This document shows positions 1 to 6,619 of a DNA stretch of 27,181 nt, in pieces. The stretch is from a virus. Position 1 is the stretch's first letter; each line of letters begins with the position of its first letter. The stretch lies in IMG/VR virus record IMGVR_UViG_3300049027_000145, positions 1-27,181 of that record. The stretch is one strand, 5' to 3'. The translations under genes and the position numbers were made by a program. The notes under the pieces are model-generated. The model had not been told where the DNA came from and did no database searches. It was given only the letters and a program-made list of their open reading frames with translations.

Positions 1-1308
1 GTGCCACTAACCGATACGCAGTGCAAAAAGGCTCTTCCGGGCGAGAAGGATTACAAGCTGTCCGACGCGGGCGGGCTCTACCTCTTCATCACCTCCAAGG
101 GCGCGAAGTCCTGGCGGCTCAAGTACCGCTTCGCCGGGAAGGAAAAGCGGCTGGTGTTCGGCCCCTACCCCGACGTGTCGCTGCGCGAGGCGCGCGATCG
201 TCGCGACGAGGCCAAGCGGTTGCTGCGCGAGCATCGGGACCCGGTGACCGAAGAACGCAAGCGCAAGGCAACAGCCCACGCGGCGGCCGGCGCCACCTTC
301 AAGATCGTGGCCCAGCGATGGTATGCGGCGCAGCTCGGGCGCTGGTCCAAGGTCAATGCGACCAAGATCCAACAGGCGCTGGACCGCGACGTATATCCGG
401 CGATCGGCGCGCTGCCGCTGGGCGACATCGATGGGCCCGCGGTCCTCGCCCTGTTGCGCAAGGTTGAGAAGCGCGGTGCGATCGACACGGCCAAGCGCAT
501 CCGCCAGCACATCTCCGCGGTGTTCGGATACGGCATGGCCGAAGGGCTTTGCCTCGCTGATCCAGCCGGCAAGCACCTAGTCAAGGCCATGCTACCGACG
601 CCGGTCGGCGGGAGCCAGCCGGGCCTGAGTAGCGTGGAGGAGATTCGCGAGCTGCACAGGACGATTGACGCCTCGACCGGAGGCCCGCTGACCAAGCTGG
701 CGTCGCGCCTGCTCGGGCTCACCTTCGTCCGGCCGGGCCTGATCCCGACGGCGCGCTGGGAGGAGTTCGAAGGGATCGACTGGTCGGACCCGACCGGCGC
801 CAACGACGCCGAGGAACCCATCTGGCGCATTCGCGCCGAGCGCATGAAGCTTGAGCTGGAGAACAAGAGCGACGAGGCGTTCGAGCACGTCGTGCCGCTG
901 GCGCCGCAGGCGGTCGACGTGCTGCGCGCCGTACACCGGCTCTCGGGCCGGTTCCCCTACCTCTTCCATAGCGTCCGCTCGACGCACCAGCCGATGAGCC
1001 CGAACACGATCGGCTACCGCTACAACCAGTGCGGCTATCGCGACCGGCACGTGCCGCATGGCTGGCGCACGGCCTTCTCGACGATCATGAACGAGCGAGC
1101 CACGCTGCTCGGATTGGAGGGCGACCGGCCGATCATTGACGCTATGCTGTCGCACAAGCCTAAGGGCGTGTCGGCGGCCGAGATGGCGTACAACCGCGCA
1201 CGGCACATGCCCCGGCGCTGGGATCTGGCGCGCTGGTGGGCCGACGAGACAATGAAGGGGCTACCTCCCGCCGCAGCCCTGCTGGGCGGCTACGAGCGCG
1301 CGGGCTGA
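1..1308 (+). CDS. int: Tyrosine-recombinase integrase (P4-like, DUF4102 N-terminus)
   Basis: Site-specific recombinase expected to insert and, with an excisionase, remove the prophage at the host att site. The N-terminal ~90 residues look like the DUF4102 arm-binding domain of P4-type integrases (the LSDAGGLYLFI and GPYPDVSLREAR motifs). A SAM-like core-binding domain follows at about residues 95-190, then the catalytic domain. The catalytic set is visible: R244 (TFVRPG), H353-x-x-R356 (HGWR), H385 (LSHK) and nucleophile Y397 (AYNRA). The 435-residue length is normal for the family. The GTG start is at the first base of the window, so an upstream start cannot be excluded. It converges on the NYN gene 13 bp away. 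The att site is probably left of the window. Confidence 0.95.
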   Translation: MPLTDTQCKKALPGEKDYKLSDAGGLYLFITSKGAKSWRLKYRFAGKEKRLVFGPYPDVSLREARDRRDEAKRLLREHRDPVTEERKRKATAHAAAGATFKIVAQRWYAAQLGRWSKVNATKIQQALDRDVYPAIGALPLGDIDGPAVLALLRKVEKRGAIDTAKRIRQHISAVFGYGMAEGLCLADPAGKHLVKAMLPTPVGGSQPGLSSVEEIRELHRTIDASTGGPLTKLASRLLGLTFVRPGLIPTARWEEFEGIDWSDPTGANDAEEPIWRIRAERMKLELENKSDEAFEHVVPLAPQAVDVLRAVHRLSGRFPYLFHSVRSTHQPMSPNTIGYRYNQCGYRDRHVPHGWRTAFSTIMNERATLLGLEGDRPIIDAMLSHKPKGVSAAEMAYNRARHMPRRWDLARWWADETMKGLPPAAALLGGYERAG

Positions 1309-1321
1309 GGTGTGGCAGCGC

Positions 1322-1909
1322 CTAGGGTTGTGGCCATGCGACTCGGCGCTCGAAGTCCGCATGGTACAGCAACTCCGACGCACAGTTGTGATTCGGAAAG
1401 GTCGCTAAAGCCACCTGTAAACCAGCTTTCCGGGCGTGCTTCATCGCGGGGACGCAATCCGTATCGTTGCTGATCAAGATCAGCCTTTCGACGGCACGGT
1501 TCTCGGCGAACGTCGCAAAGTCGAGGCCGATGCGCATGTCGACGCCCTTCTGTTCGAAATTGGCCTTGAAATCCGCGTCGGTTGGCTGCGCTCCTAGAGG
1601 GGTCTTTTTCGGAACCCACCCACGAAACTTTAGGACGCCTCGTCGGATTGCGAACAAGTCCTTCTTCGCAAGCCGATGAAGCCAAGCATCATTGCCTGTG
1701 AACGACTTCTTTCCTTGGGAGATCGGCAGATCGACGTCCCCCGAAAACGGCGCGCAATCATAGTACAGGACCCGGAACAACGCCTCGTCGGGCGATGCAC
1801 AGGCGTGCGCAACCTTCTCGATATAATCCGGCGTGTACGCCAAATTGTTCATTTTCGTCAGTACGCGGAGGTGCCCCCCATCAATCAGCACCGCGACTTT
1901 GCTCACCAT
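1322..1909 (-). CDS. NYN domain protein (LabA/DUF88-like, PIN-fold nuclease family)
   Basis: A 195-residue protein matching the NYN/LabA pattern of PIN-fold, metal-dependent RNase-like proteins. It opens with a beta strand ending in LIDGGH (D10). Acidic residues follow at D124 and D130 (the MRIGLD stretch), and then the diagnostic LISNDTD strand (D149, D151) with PAMKHARKAG after it. These acidic residues would form the metal site. Function is unknown; NYN proteins act on RNA or in regulation, and a defence or lysogenic-conversion role is an inference from its place between integrase and the early operon. It looks less GC-rich than its neighbours, which suggests separate acquisition. The ATG lies just after a 10-bp-stem hairpin that contains its only Shine-Dalgarno-like bases. 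Confidence 0.85.
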   Translation of the reverse strand: MVSKVAVLIDGGHLRVLTKMNNLAYTPDYIEKVAHACASPDEALFRVLYYDCAPFSGDVDLPISQGKKSFTGNDAWLHRLAKKDLFAIRRGVLKFRGWVPKKTPLGAQPTDADFKANFEQKGVDMRIGLDFATFAENRAVERLILISNDTDCVPAMKHARKAGLQVALATFPNHNCASELLYHADFERRVAWPQP

Positions 1910-1915
1910 ATAGCA

Positions 1916-1947
1916 AGACCCCCGGAACCGCGAGGCGCCGGGGGTCT
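1916..1947 (-). promoter_or_regulatory. Hairpin sequestering the NYN gene ribosome binding site
   Basis: A perfect 10-bp inverted repeat (arms 1916-1925 and 1938-1947, 12-nt loop) lies 6 nt upstream of the NYN ATG. Read on the minus strand, the proximal arm ends in GGGGGTCT followed by TGCTAT and ATG, so the G-rich candidate Shine-Dalgarno sits inside the stem. There is no T-run after it, so a classical terminator is unlikely. An RNA element limiting translation of read-through transcripts from the upstream leftward operon is an inference. Confidence 0.6.
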
Positions 1948-2292
1948 AGAATAGTGCCCGCCTACGGGCGTCACGGATTTGATGGGCCGTATGTATTACC
2001 GGCCTATCGAGCCGTCAATACCCTCCGAACCGGTACCGGGTCGGAGCGATCGTACGCGATCGCGCGCAGGTAGGCGGCTGGATTCGTATAACGCCAAGCT
2101 CGTTAAAAATCTCCCAAATAGCGCCATTCATGCAGTCGACGGGCGGCGATCGGGCCGGTCGGAGTACGCCAAGGCCCACGGCAAGTACTGGGTCCTTCGG
2201 CTGGCGGACCTCGCGATCCCCCGCGCCCGACCTTGGCAGGCATGAACAAGCTCGAAACAGGCTCGTCTATCGGCCAGTCCCCAGCGTGGCAG
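1948..2292. other. Non-coding gap between the NYN gene and the AlpA-like gene
   Basis: I see no convincing gene in this 345-bp stretch. The short open frames here have no ribosome binding site or recognisable product. It contains a 24-bp near-palindrome at 2023-2046 and a repeated GCGATCG heptamer (2046-2052 and 2056-2062). A short A-run at about 2104-2108 would read as T on the minus strand but has no convincing stem. The promoter for the NYN gene and the end of the leftward operon transcript should fall here. No tRNA was recognised. An attachment site is possible but cannot be identified without the other prophage end. Confidence 0.5.
2023..2046. repeat. 24-bp near-perfect palindrome
   Basis: CTCCGA (2023-2028) and TCGGAG (2041-2046) flank a CCGG-TA-CCGG core (2030-2039). 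Eleven of twelve base pairs are complementary, with one A/G mismatch at 2029/2040. It has no loop, which suits a dimeric protein-binding site or a cruciform better than a terminator. Its role is unknown. Confidence 0.6.
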
Positions 2293-2496
2293 CTACGCCG
2301 CCTCTTCCCAGTGCATCGGCGAGCGCAGCCAGCGCTGCAGGTCGCTCTCGTACCAAGCGACCACGTTAGCGCTGATCCTGTGCCGTCGAGGAAATTCGCC
2401 GCGCATCTCCTTGCGCCGGATCGTCTCCCGCGACAGGCCGGTGCGCCGGATAACCTCCGGGAGCCGCACGAAGGCGTCGTGGCTTGATTCGGTCAT
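2293..2496 (-). CDS. AlpA/excisionase-family MerR-like HTH regulator
   Basis: A 67-residue DNA-binding protein of the AlpA/Xis type. The RLPEVIRRTGLSRETI stretch at about residues 10-25 is the winged helix-turn-helix signature, and the FPRRHRIS and VAWYESDLQRWL segments form the wing and C-terminal helix typical of AlpA. Such proteins act as excisionases or as activators of the integrase. It is the last gene of the leftward early operon, the usual place for xis. The ATG at 2496 was chosen because it makes a 4-nt ATGA overlap with the gene before it and starts the conserved domain; a longer N-terminal extension would be low-complexity Arg/Ala. Excisionase function is inferred. Confidence 0.88.
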   Translation of the reverse strand: MTESSHDAFVRLPEVIRRTGLSRETIRRKEMRGEFPRRHRISANVVAWYESDLQRWLRSPMHWEEAA

Positions 2497-2633
2497 TGGC
2501 GTCCTTTCCGCGCGAGCTTGAGCAGCGCCTCCATCGCGTCGGCGGTGCGCTTGGCGTGCCCGGCCGCGCGCGCGAGCGACCATGCCGCCCAGGCCGCGAT
2601 CAGCATCATCATCGCCAAGTCACCCTTGCTCAC
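2493..2633 (-). CDS. Small one-span membrane protein of the leftward operon
   Basis: A 46-residue protein with a hydrophobic segment near its start (MMMLIAAWAAWSLA, about residues 8-21), followed by a basic amphipathic helix (HAKRTADAMEALLKLARK). GTG at 2633 is the likely start because GGAAAGGAG precedes it by 7-8 nt. It overlaps the upstream gene by 14 nt and shares a 4-nt ATGA overlap with the AlpA-like gene. Function is unknown. A positively charged helix after a single membrane span recalls small phage membrane proteins, but that is only resemblance. Confidence 0.6.
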   Translation of the reverse strand: MSKGDLAMMMLIAAWAAWSLARAAGHAKRTADAMEALLKLARKGRQ

Positions 2634-3018
2634 CGGCGCACTCCTTTCCGCGCAAGTTGGCGGCGCCAGCCGGACGCGGCATCGCAACCAAGCGATAGAA
2701 CATGATGTTGCGGCGCCAGCTATGAGCTTCGCCCCGCCACCAGCTTTCGTGCCAGTAGCCGGCGTTCTCGACGTCGCGGCCGTCGATCAGAAGCCCGTCC
2801 GCCATCACCAGCTCGACAGGCAGCCTCGCGTCGAACGGGAACGGCCCGCCCATGTGCCTAATCCAGCCGCCCGGGAGGATGCGCACGCGCGGCTTGTTAA
2901 CGGCCTTTGCCGGGTGTCGGGCGGGGATCGCTCGCGCATCCGGGAGAACTGTGTCGTCGCACGTGCACCACGAGACTGTTTCGGCGCACAACTTGCGCAT
3001 GAGCCATTCGATCAGCAC
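2620..3018 (-). CDS. Hypothetical phage protein, 132 aa
   Basis: I do not recognise a named family. The protein is rich in Trp and charged residues, with a DGLLIDGRDVENAGYWHESW segment and a following RNIMFYRLV strand, and looks soluble and globular. The GTG start at 3018 is supported by an AAGGGGG ribosome binding site 6 nt upstream; an internal ATG at 3000 is the alternative. Two Cys lie close together near residue 19 (the WCTCDD stretch). It overlaps the zinc-finger gene before it by 7 nt and the small membrane gene after it by 14 nt, so it is translationally coupled within the leftward operon. Function is unknown. Confidence 0.7.
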   Translation of the reverse strand: MLIEWLMRKLCAETVSWCTCDDTVLPDARAIPARHPAKAVNKPRVRILPGGWIRHMGGPFPFDARLPVELVMADGLLIDGRDVENAGYWHESWWRGEAHSWRRNIMFYRLVAMPRPAGAANLRGKECAGEQG

Positions 3019-3197
3019 GGCCGCCCCCTTCCATCTCTACAGAAGCCGCAGCGGCCATCGACCAGCCGCGGCATGTCCTCGCCGCATTCCTCGCACTCGC
3101 CCGGCGCCCCGACCGGGATCTCGGCGCGTGCCGCGCGCAGGCTGCGCGCGAGGTGCTCCTCCGCGAGCTTGGTCGCTTCGTCGATCAGGTCAGCCAT
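3012..3197 (-). CDS. Short TraR/DksA-type zinc-finger protein
   Basis: A 61-residue protein with an N-terminal helix followed by a C4 zinc finger: C35-x2-C38 (CEEC) and C50-x2-C53 (CGFC). The layout is that of phage TraR/DksA-family proteins, which bind RNA polymerase through the secondary channel and alter promoter output. TraR of F plasmid is of similar size (73 aa). A TTG at 3200 also reads into this frame, but the ATG at 3197 is preferred; it overlaps the stop of the preceding gene by one base (TGATG). RNA polymerase binding is inferred from the family, not shown by the sequence. Confidence 0.75.
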   Translation of the reverse strand: MADLIDEATKLAEEHLARSLRAARAEIPVGAPGECEECGEDMPRLVDGRCGFCRDGRGRPC

Positions 3198-3394
3198 CAA
3201 CTCCCGTTCCTGTTGTGAACCCGCGCGACCTCGCGGGTGATGATGAATGTCTGCTCGGGGTATGCGGCGGACAGCCGCAGCGCCGCGGCCTCGGCGGCAC
3301 TGAAGGAGCGATAGGGCGTGTCCTTGCGCTTCCCGTCCTTCTGCACCCGATAGGCACCCTGGCGGGCATGCACGTCGAAGTTGCCGCGGCTCAT
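3197..3394 (-). CDS. Hypothetical phage protein, 65 aa
   Basis: A small basic soluble protein with an N-terminal GAYRVQKDGKRKD strand-turn and a helical AAEAAALRLSAAYP segment followed by TFIITREVA. No family is recognised. It starts at ATG 3394 with a 4-nt ATGA overlap with the winged-helix gene and ends overlapping the zinc-finger gene. The tight coupling on both sides is the main evidence that it is real. Confidence 0.65.
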   Translation of the reverse strand: MSRGNFDVHARQGAYRVQKDGKRKDTPYRSFSAAEAAALRLSAAYPEQTFIITREVARVHNRNGS

Positions 3395-3714
3395 GTGCGC
3401 CGCCCCTTCAACCGCGCCGGGTGTACGGGGGCCCAGACGATCGCGTTGCGCCCGCTGGCGTTGCGGCGACGCGCGCCGCTGTCGCGTACCTTCCCGAGAC
3501 GGGAGAGCTCAGTCAGGCGGGGGCGGATGGAGAGGATCGACAGGCCAAGGCGACCGGCGACCTCGTCGGCGGTGAGGCCGTTCGATCGTTCGATGACGGC
3601 GAGCGCCTTGGCGCGGAGCAGCGGCGCCGTTTCAGCGGCCTGGTCGGCCGCCTCGCGCGAGGGGTCACGGTTCTGCGCACCCGGCTGGTGCGGATAGCGG
3701 AACAGGTCGGCCAT
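3391..3714 (-). CDS. Winged helix-turn-helix protein
   Basis: A 107-residue protein with a winged-helix DNA-binding domain. Helix 2 and recognition helix 3 are visible at residues 45-71 (GLTADEVAGRLGLSILSIRP, then RLTELSRLGKV), and a basic wing follows (RDSGARRRNASGRNAIVW). This is the common small phage wHTH of the MarR/ArsR-like fold, perhaps a transcriptional or replication accessory factor. ATG 3714 is chosen because it overlaps the preceding stop by one base (TGATG); a longer frame to 3978 exists but only runs antisense-like through the previous gene. Its target is unknown. Confidence 0.75.
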   Translation of the reverse strand: MADLFRYPHQPGAQNRDPSREAADQAAETAPLLRAKALAVIERSNGLTADEVAGRLGLSILSIRPRLTELSRLGKVRDSGARRRNASGRNAIVWAPVHPARLKGRRT

Positions 3715-3914
3715 CAGTGCACCGTCCCGCCGGCACCGGTCAGGCGCTCCAGCTCCTTCTCCCACCAATCCCGCATGATGCCGGCCACCGCGACTTTGTG
3801 AGGCTCGCCGGTCGCGATCATCTCGCGACACAGTTCGAGCTTTTCCAGCGCCTCGAGGACGTCCGGGTCGCGATGCACGCGGCCCATGGGGAATGGGATG
3901 ATCTCGGCGCTCAT
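3714..3914 (-). CDS. Hypothetical phage protein, 66 aa
   Basis: A small mostly helical protein beginning MSAEIIPFPMG, an N-terminal style often seen in short alphaproteobacterial phage proteins. An acidic helix follows (PDVLEALEKLELCREMI), then an amphipathic helix ending WWEKELERL. No family is recognised. ATG 3914 gives a 4-nt ATGA overlap with the preceding gene. It ends one base into the winged-helix gene. Confidence 0.65.
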   Translation of the reverse strand: MSAEIIPFPMGRVHRDPDVLEALEKLELCREMIATGEPHKVAVAGIMRDWWEKELERLTGAGGTVH

Positions 3915-4144
3915 GCCGCAGGCCTCGGGTCGCTCTCGGCGAGGTACAGCGCTCGCCACTCTTCCCAAAGGCGTGCAACCTCCTGCGCCTTGCTCATGCG
4001 CAGCCTGCGCCCATCCGTGGTGTCGCCGAATATTGGGTCGAACGGGTCGACGGCGGCGTAAATCTGGTGGAGGGCAAGCGCGGCCGCGTCGAACGCCGCC
4101 CATGCTGCCTCTACCGGCGAGTTCTCGACAGCGAGCCGGATCAC
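3911..4144 (-). CDS. Hypothetical phage protein, 77 aa
   Basis: An Ala-rich helical protein with a central DPFDPIFGDTTDG loop and a C-terminal helix (SKAQEVARLWEEWRALYLAE). It begins with GTG at 4144, which overlaps the preceding stop by 4 nt (GTGA), and ends with a 4-nt overlap with the next gene. No domain is recognised and no function is proposed. Confidence 0.65.
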   Translation of the reverse strand: MIRLAVENSPVEAAWAAFDAAALALHQIYAAVDPFDPIFGDTTDGRRLRMSKAQEVARLWEEWRALYLAESDPRPAA

Positions 4145-5109
4145 GCCGCATAGACCTTGTCGACGAAGCCGCGCCCGCGGACCATCGTCTGGTTGACCCA
4201 GGTCACCCGCTCATTTGAGAGGCGGCGGATGTGTCCGCGTCGAAGATGCGAGCGCGGCCCTCGGCGATCATCAGCGGCGCCGCCAGCCCCGCTCATCTGC
4301 TCTCCCGACAGCTCCAGGACATGGAAGCCGTAGAGCGGCAACTTGCCGGCTTTCGCCCGCTGCCGATTCAGCTTCTCGGGGGCCGGGTGTCGGCGCGTCG
4401 AGACGTTCTTGCATGCGAGCGCCCAGCACAGATCCATGTAGGCGGCGGCCTCGTCCATGAGGTCCGCGCTCATCATGTCCCATGCCTGCGCGAGGCCGAA
4501 CGCGCCTGCCGCCGCGAATATGGTTTCGGGTGACACCGGTATTGGCGTTCCCGGGAGAGTCCGAGCGCTCGCGACAGCTGGCGTGAGCCTCCCAGACGCC
4601 AGCATCGAATCGCGGAATGCGCTCTGGTCGGTCGGCCGGTGCCAATCGGCCTCATAGTCGACGTGCATCGCGACCGCGATTGGCATCCACTGCTGGTGCT
4701 CGTCATAGAAGCTGATCGACGCGATGACGACCCCACGTGGAAGCGGCCGGCCCAGCATCTCGGCGATCGGCCCAGGCAGATCGTCGGTGTAGTCCCAAGC
4801 CAGCGCGATCCGCCGCGAGCACTGCGACGCGTTATAGATCGGGTCCTGCCAATCGGCTGTCGCGGCCTCGTATTCGAGTGCAACCACGGGGAATGGTGGA
4901 CGAACGACCAGCCCGGGCAACTCTGGACGCGGCTTGCCGCGGTCAAGCAGCTGGCCCGAGTCCGAAAGGACAAACACCTCGGCCGCGCGCAGCTTCGCGA
5001 CAAGATAGCGGATGCCGAGGCTCGTCAGCGGCGCGGTGGGCTCCGCCTGGGCAGCGAGTGCGGACAGGTCTTCGACTGCCTTGGGCGTGTAGTTGAGCGG
5101 CTGGGTCAT
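4141..5109 (-). CDS. Conserved hypothetical phage protein with C-terminal RRGHxRRL motif
   Basis: The largest gene of the leftward operon, 322 aa. The C-terminus (about residues 287-322) carries the pattern HLRRGHIRRL, then WVNQTMV, then GFVDKVYA. I recognise this as a recurrent ending of uncharacterised phage early proteins in Pseudomonas, Burkholderia and sphingomonads. The central part has a cluster of aromatic and acidic residues (FYDEHQQW, HVDYEADW). No catalytic signature is clear. ATG 5109 gives a 4-nt overlap with the tiny membrane protein gene upstream. Function is unknown; a DNA-related role is conceivable from the basic C-terminus but is not shown. Confidence 0.75.
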   Translation of the reverse strand: MTQPLNYTPKAVEDLSALAAQAEPTAPLTSLGIRYLVAKLRAAEVFVLSDSGQLLDRGKPRPELPGLVVRPPFPVVALEYEAATADWQDPIYNASQCSRRIALAWDYTDDLPGPIAEMLGRPLPRGVVIASISFYDEHQQWMPIAVAMHVDYEADWHRPTDQSAFRDSMLASGRLTPAVASARTLPGTPIPVSPETIFAAAGAFGLAQAWDMMSADLMDEAAAYMDLCWALACKNVSTRRHPAPEKLNRQRAKAGKLPLYGFHVLELSGEQMSGAGGAADDRRGPRSHLRRGHIRRLSNERVTWVNQTMVRGRGFVDKVYAA

Positions 5110-5231
5110 TTAGCCCTCCGCGGGAGGATCTCGCCGAAGCGATGAGCTTGCTGCCGGACGCTGAGGACCAGCGAGCAGAGCGAGGCGGAGAAGGCGGCGC
5201 CGAACAGCGCGCCCGTGAGATAGGCCGTCAT
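5106..5231 (-). CDS. Tiny membrane protein, 41 aa
   Basis: A short gene translated as a hydrophobic N-terminal segment (YLTGALFGAAFSASLCSLVL, residues 4-23) followed by a basic tail (RQQAHRFGEILPRRAK). It shares 4-nt ATGA overlaps with the genes on both sides, which fills an otherwise empty 120-bp gap in an operon where every other junction overlaps. That architecture is the main support. It resembles the other single-span protein at 2493-2633 in layout (membrane span then basic helix), though not in sequence. Function is unknown. Confidence 0.6.
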   Translation of the reverse strand: MTAYLTGALFGAAFSASLCSLVLSVRQQAHRFGEILPRRAK

Positions 5232-5881
5232 TCCCCTGCCTCCAGAACGAGCCAGCCATTGTCGGTGCGGGTGCCCAGCATGCGGACGGCGCGCTTGATC
5301 TGCGCATCGGACCGGAAGCGGCGGCGCATTTGGAAGTAGCCGCTCAGCGCCTCTTCACGTTGGACCGCGTCGACGGTGGAGACATCGCGCATGATGCAGG
5401 TGCCACCCTCTTCCAGTTGACCTTGAGGGCTAATCAGCAGTCGGCCGCCAGCGGCGAGGAACTCGCGCATTGCTTGCGTGGTGGCGCGGGGATTGCGCTG
5501 GCGCTTATCGCACGAGGGCCCGGACAGCCTCAGCTGGCGCATCAGCAGCTCGCGCCGAGTATCGACCTGATCAAGGTCGGCGAGCAAGAAGTGCATCCAG
5601 CGGTTCCGATGCCGCATCTGGGCGTCACACGGGCCGCCGAACATGAGGCCCTGGTCGCCGTCCCGCTCGTAGCAGATCAGGACGGAGACGCCGATCGATC
5701 GCACCAGTGCCCGCCAGAGCGTCACGTAGGCAGTGTCATCCCCTTGGTCGCACTCGCCAAGCCAATCGATCATCTGTTCGATTGGGGCGGCGGCTCGCAT
5801 GTCCGGTCCGTCCCAAGGGCGGCCGCGAAGCGCGGGGATGGGTTCATCAGCGGCTGCGATGTGCGGTGGAAGCTCGCTCAT
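5228..5881 (-). CDS. Hypothetical phage protein, 217 aa
   Basis: A soluble protein without a recognised family. Visible segments are an acidic N-terminal half (IEQMIDWLGECDQGDD), a helical centre (MHFLLADLDQVDTRRELLMR), and a basic C-terminal part rich in Arg (FQMRRRFRSDAQIKRAVRML) that may bind nucleic acid. ATG 5881 overlaps the first gene of the operon by 4 nt, and the stop overlaps the tiny membrane protein by 4 nt. Function is unknown. Confidence 0.7.
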   Translation of the reverse strand: MSELPPHIAAADEPIPALRGRPWDGPDMRAAAPIEQMIDWLGECDQGDDTAYVTLWRALVRSIGVSVLICYERDGDQGLMFGGPCDAQMRHRNRWMHFLLADLDQVDTRRELLMRQLRLSGPSCDKRQRNPRATTQAMREFLAAGGRLLISPQGQLEEGGTCIMRDVSTVDAVQREEALSGYFQMRRRFRSDAQIKRAVRMLGTRTDNGWLVLEAGE

Positions 5882-6423
5882 GACTGCGCGCTCCCGCTGA
5901 GTGCCGCCGGGCAGTAGATGCCGACCACCTTGCCGACGATCTGGTTCGTCAGCTGGAAGGCGTCATACGGCCCGTCCGAGCAGTGGAAAATGCCGCCGCT
6001 GCGGTTCGCGAGCGGGTGGATCATCCACTTATCCTGGCAGCCGCTCCACTGGCTGCGCGCGACGCGAACGATCGAGCGGCGAACTTCCAGCCGGCTGGGA
6101 CAGTAGCCCTCGCGATGCGCCCACCACATTTCCCACGTCATTCCAGCAGGGGGGCGCTGGCTCTCGGTGACGTAGATCGCACCATCTTCCAGGAGGCAGT
6201 CGACCGGGCCATTCGCTTGCCGCTCGCTCGCCCAAAGCTCGTCGAAGACCGCGACGTCGCCCGCACGGAACAGCACCGAGTTGGTGTCGACAGGGTGAAC
6301 GCCGAACCGCGGCGGAACCGCGGTGAAGATGCGGAGCGCCGGAACTTCGGCGCGGCATTGTGAAAGAGGCGCAATGGGTCGTTCACGCACCACCGTGGGT
6401 GCGCGGGATGCTTCGGCGGCCAT
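5878..6423 (-). CDS. First gene of leftward operon; possible S24-like fold without catalytic residues
   Basis: A 181-residue protein with an excellent ribosome binding site (AGGAGGGA, 6 nt before ATG 6423). The order of short motifs recalls the LexA/CI C-terminal (S24) fold: AGDVAVFD (54-61) where S24 proteins have GDxVxVD, DGAIYV (80-85), IVRVA (118-122) where the catalytic Lys would lie, and IVGKVVGIY (162-170) like the closing strand. No Ser-Met pair and no Lys are at the expected places, and there is no HTH. This is pattern-level evidence only; a general hypothetical protein is the safe call. It is the promoter-proximal gene, next to the repressor and its left operators. Confidence 0.7.
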   Translation of the reverse strand: MAAEASRAPTVVRERPIAPLSQCRAEVPALRIFTAVPPRFGVHPVDTNSVLFRAGDVAVFDELWASERQANGPVDCLLEDGAIYVTESQRPPAGMTWEMWWAHREGYCPSRLEVRRSIVRVARSQWSGCQDKWMIHPLANRSGGIFHCSDGPYDAFQLTNQIVGKVVGIYCPAALSGSAQS

Positions 6424-6561
6424 ATGCCGTCCCTCCTGCTGTGGTGGTTCGGGAGGACTGCGGCGCTGGGGCGAGCTATCTGCGCCCGCAGCACGTCGTC
6501 TGCCCTTCAGCCGGGACCAGAACGTCGCGAAAGCGGGCGCACCAGATCAGCTGATGCGACT

Positions 6562-6590
6562 AGAATTGCTTAATAGGCAACTTTGGTCAA
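6562..6590 (-). promoter_or_regulatory. Candidate leftward early promoter (PL-like)
   Basis: On the minus strand TTGACC (plus-strand GGTCAA, 6585-6590) matches five of six bases of a -35 box. A weak -10 candidate (AATTCT, plus-strand 6562-6567) lies 17 bp away. Operator copy 6566-6580 covers the spacer and -10, so repressor binding would block it. It would drive the 12-gene leftward operon starting at 6423. The weak -10 keeps confidence low. Confidence 0.4.
6566..6580. promoter_or_regulatory. Repressor operator, OL copy 1 (TTGC-N7-GCAA)
   Basis: TTGCT-TAAT-AGGCAA forms an inverted half-site pair. This copy and the one 34 bp to the right share a 17-bp direct repeat with one mismatch (6568-6584 and 6602-6618). 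The same architecture occurs three times on the other side of the repressor gene. Confidence 0.75.
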
Positions 6591-6599
6591 GCGTTAACT

Positions 6600-6614
6600 T
6601 TGCTTATTAGGCAA
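6600..6614. promoter_or_regulatory. Repressor operator, OL copy 2 (TTGC-N7-GCAA)
   Basis: TTGCT-TATT-AGGCAA, differing from copy 1 by one base in the spacer over 15 bp. It ends 6 bp before the stop codon of the repressor gene, so it lies behind that gene and upstream of the leftward operon. Confidence 0.75.
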
Positions 6615-6619
6615 CTTTC

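Noticed and set aside
1948-2292. tRNA or att site near the integrase
   Set aside because: No tRNA fold or T-loop motif was recognisable, and without the right prophage end there is no duplicate to define an att core.
3391-3978. Extended form of the winged-helix gene starting at 3978
   Set aside because: The extra N-terminus is a shifted reading of the neighbouring gene; ATG 3714 fits both the domain start and the operon overlap pattern.
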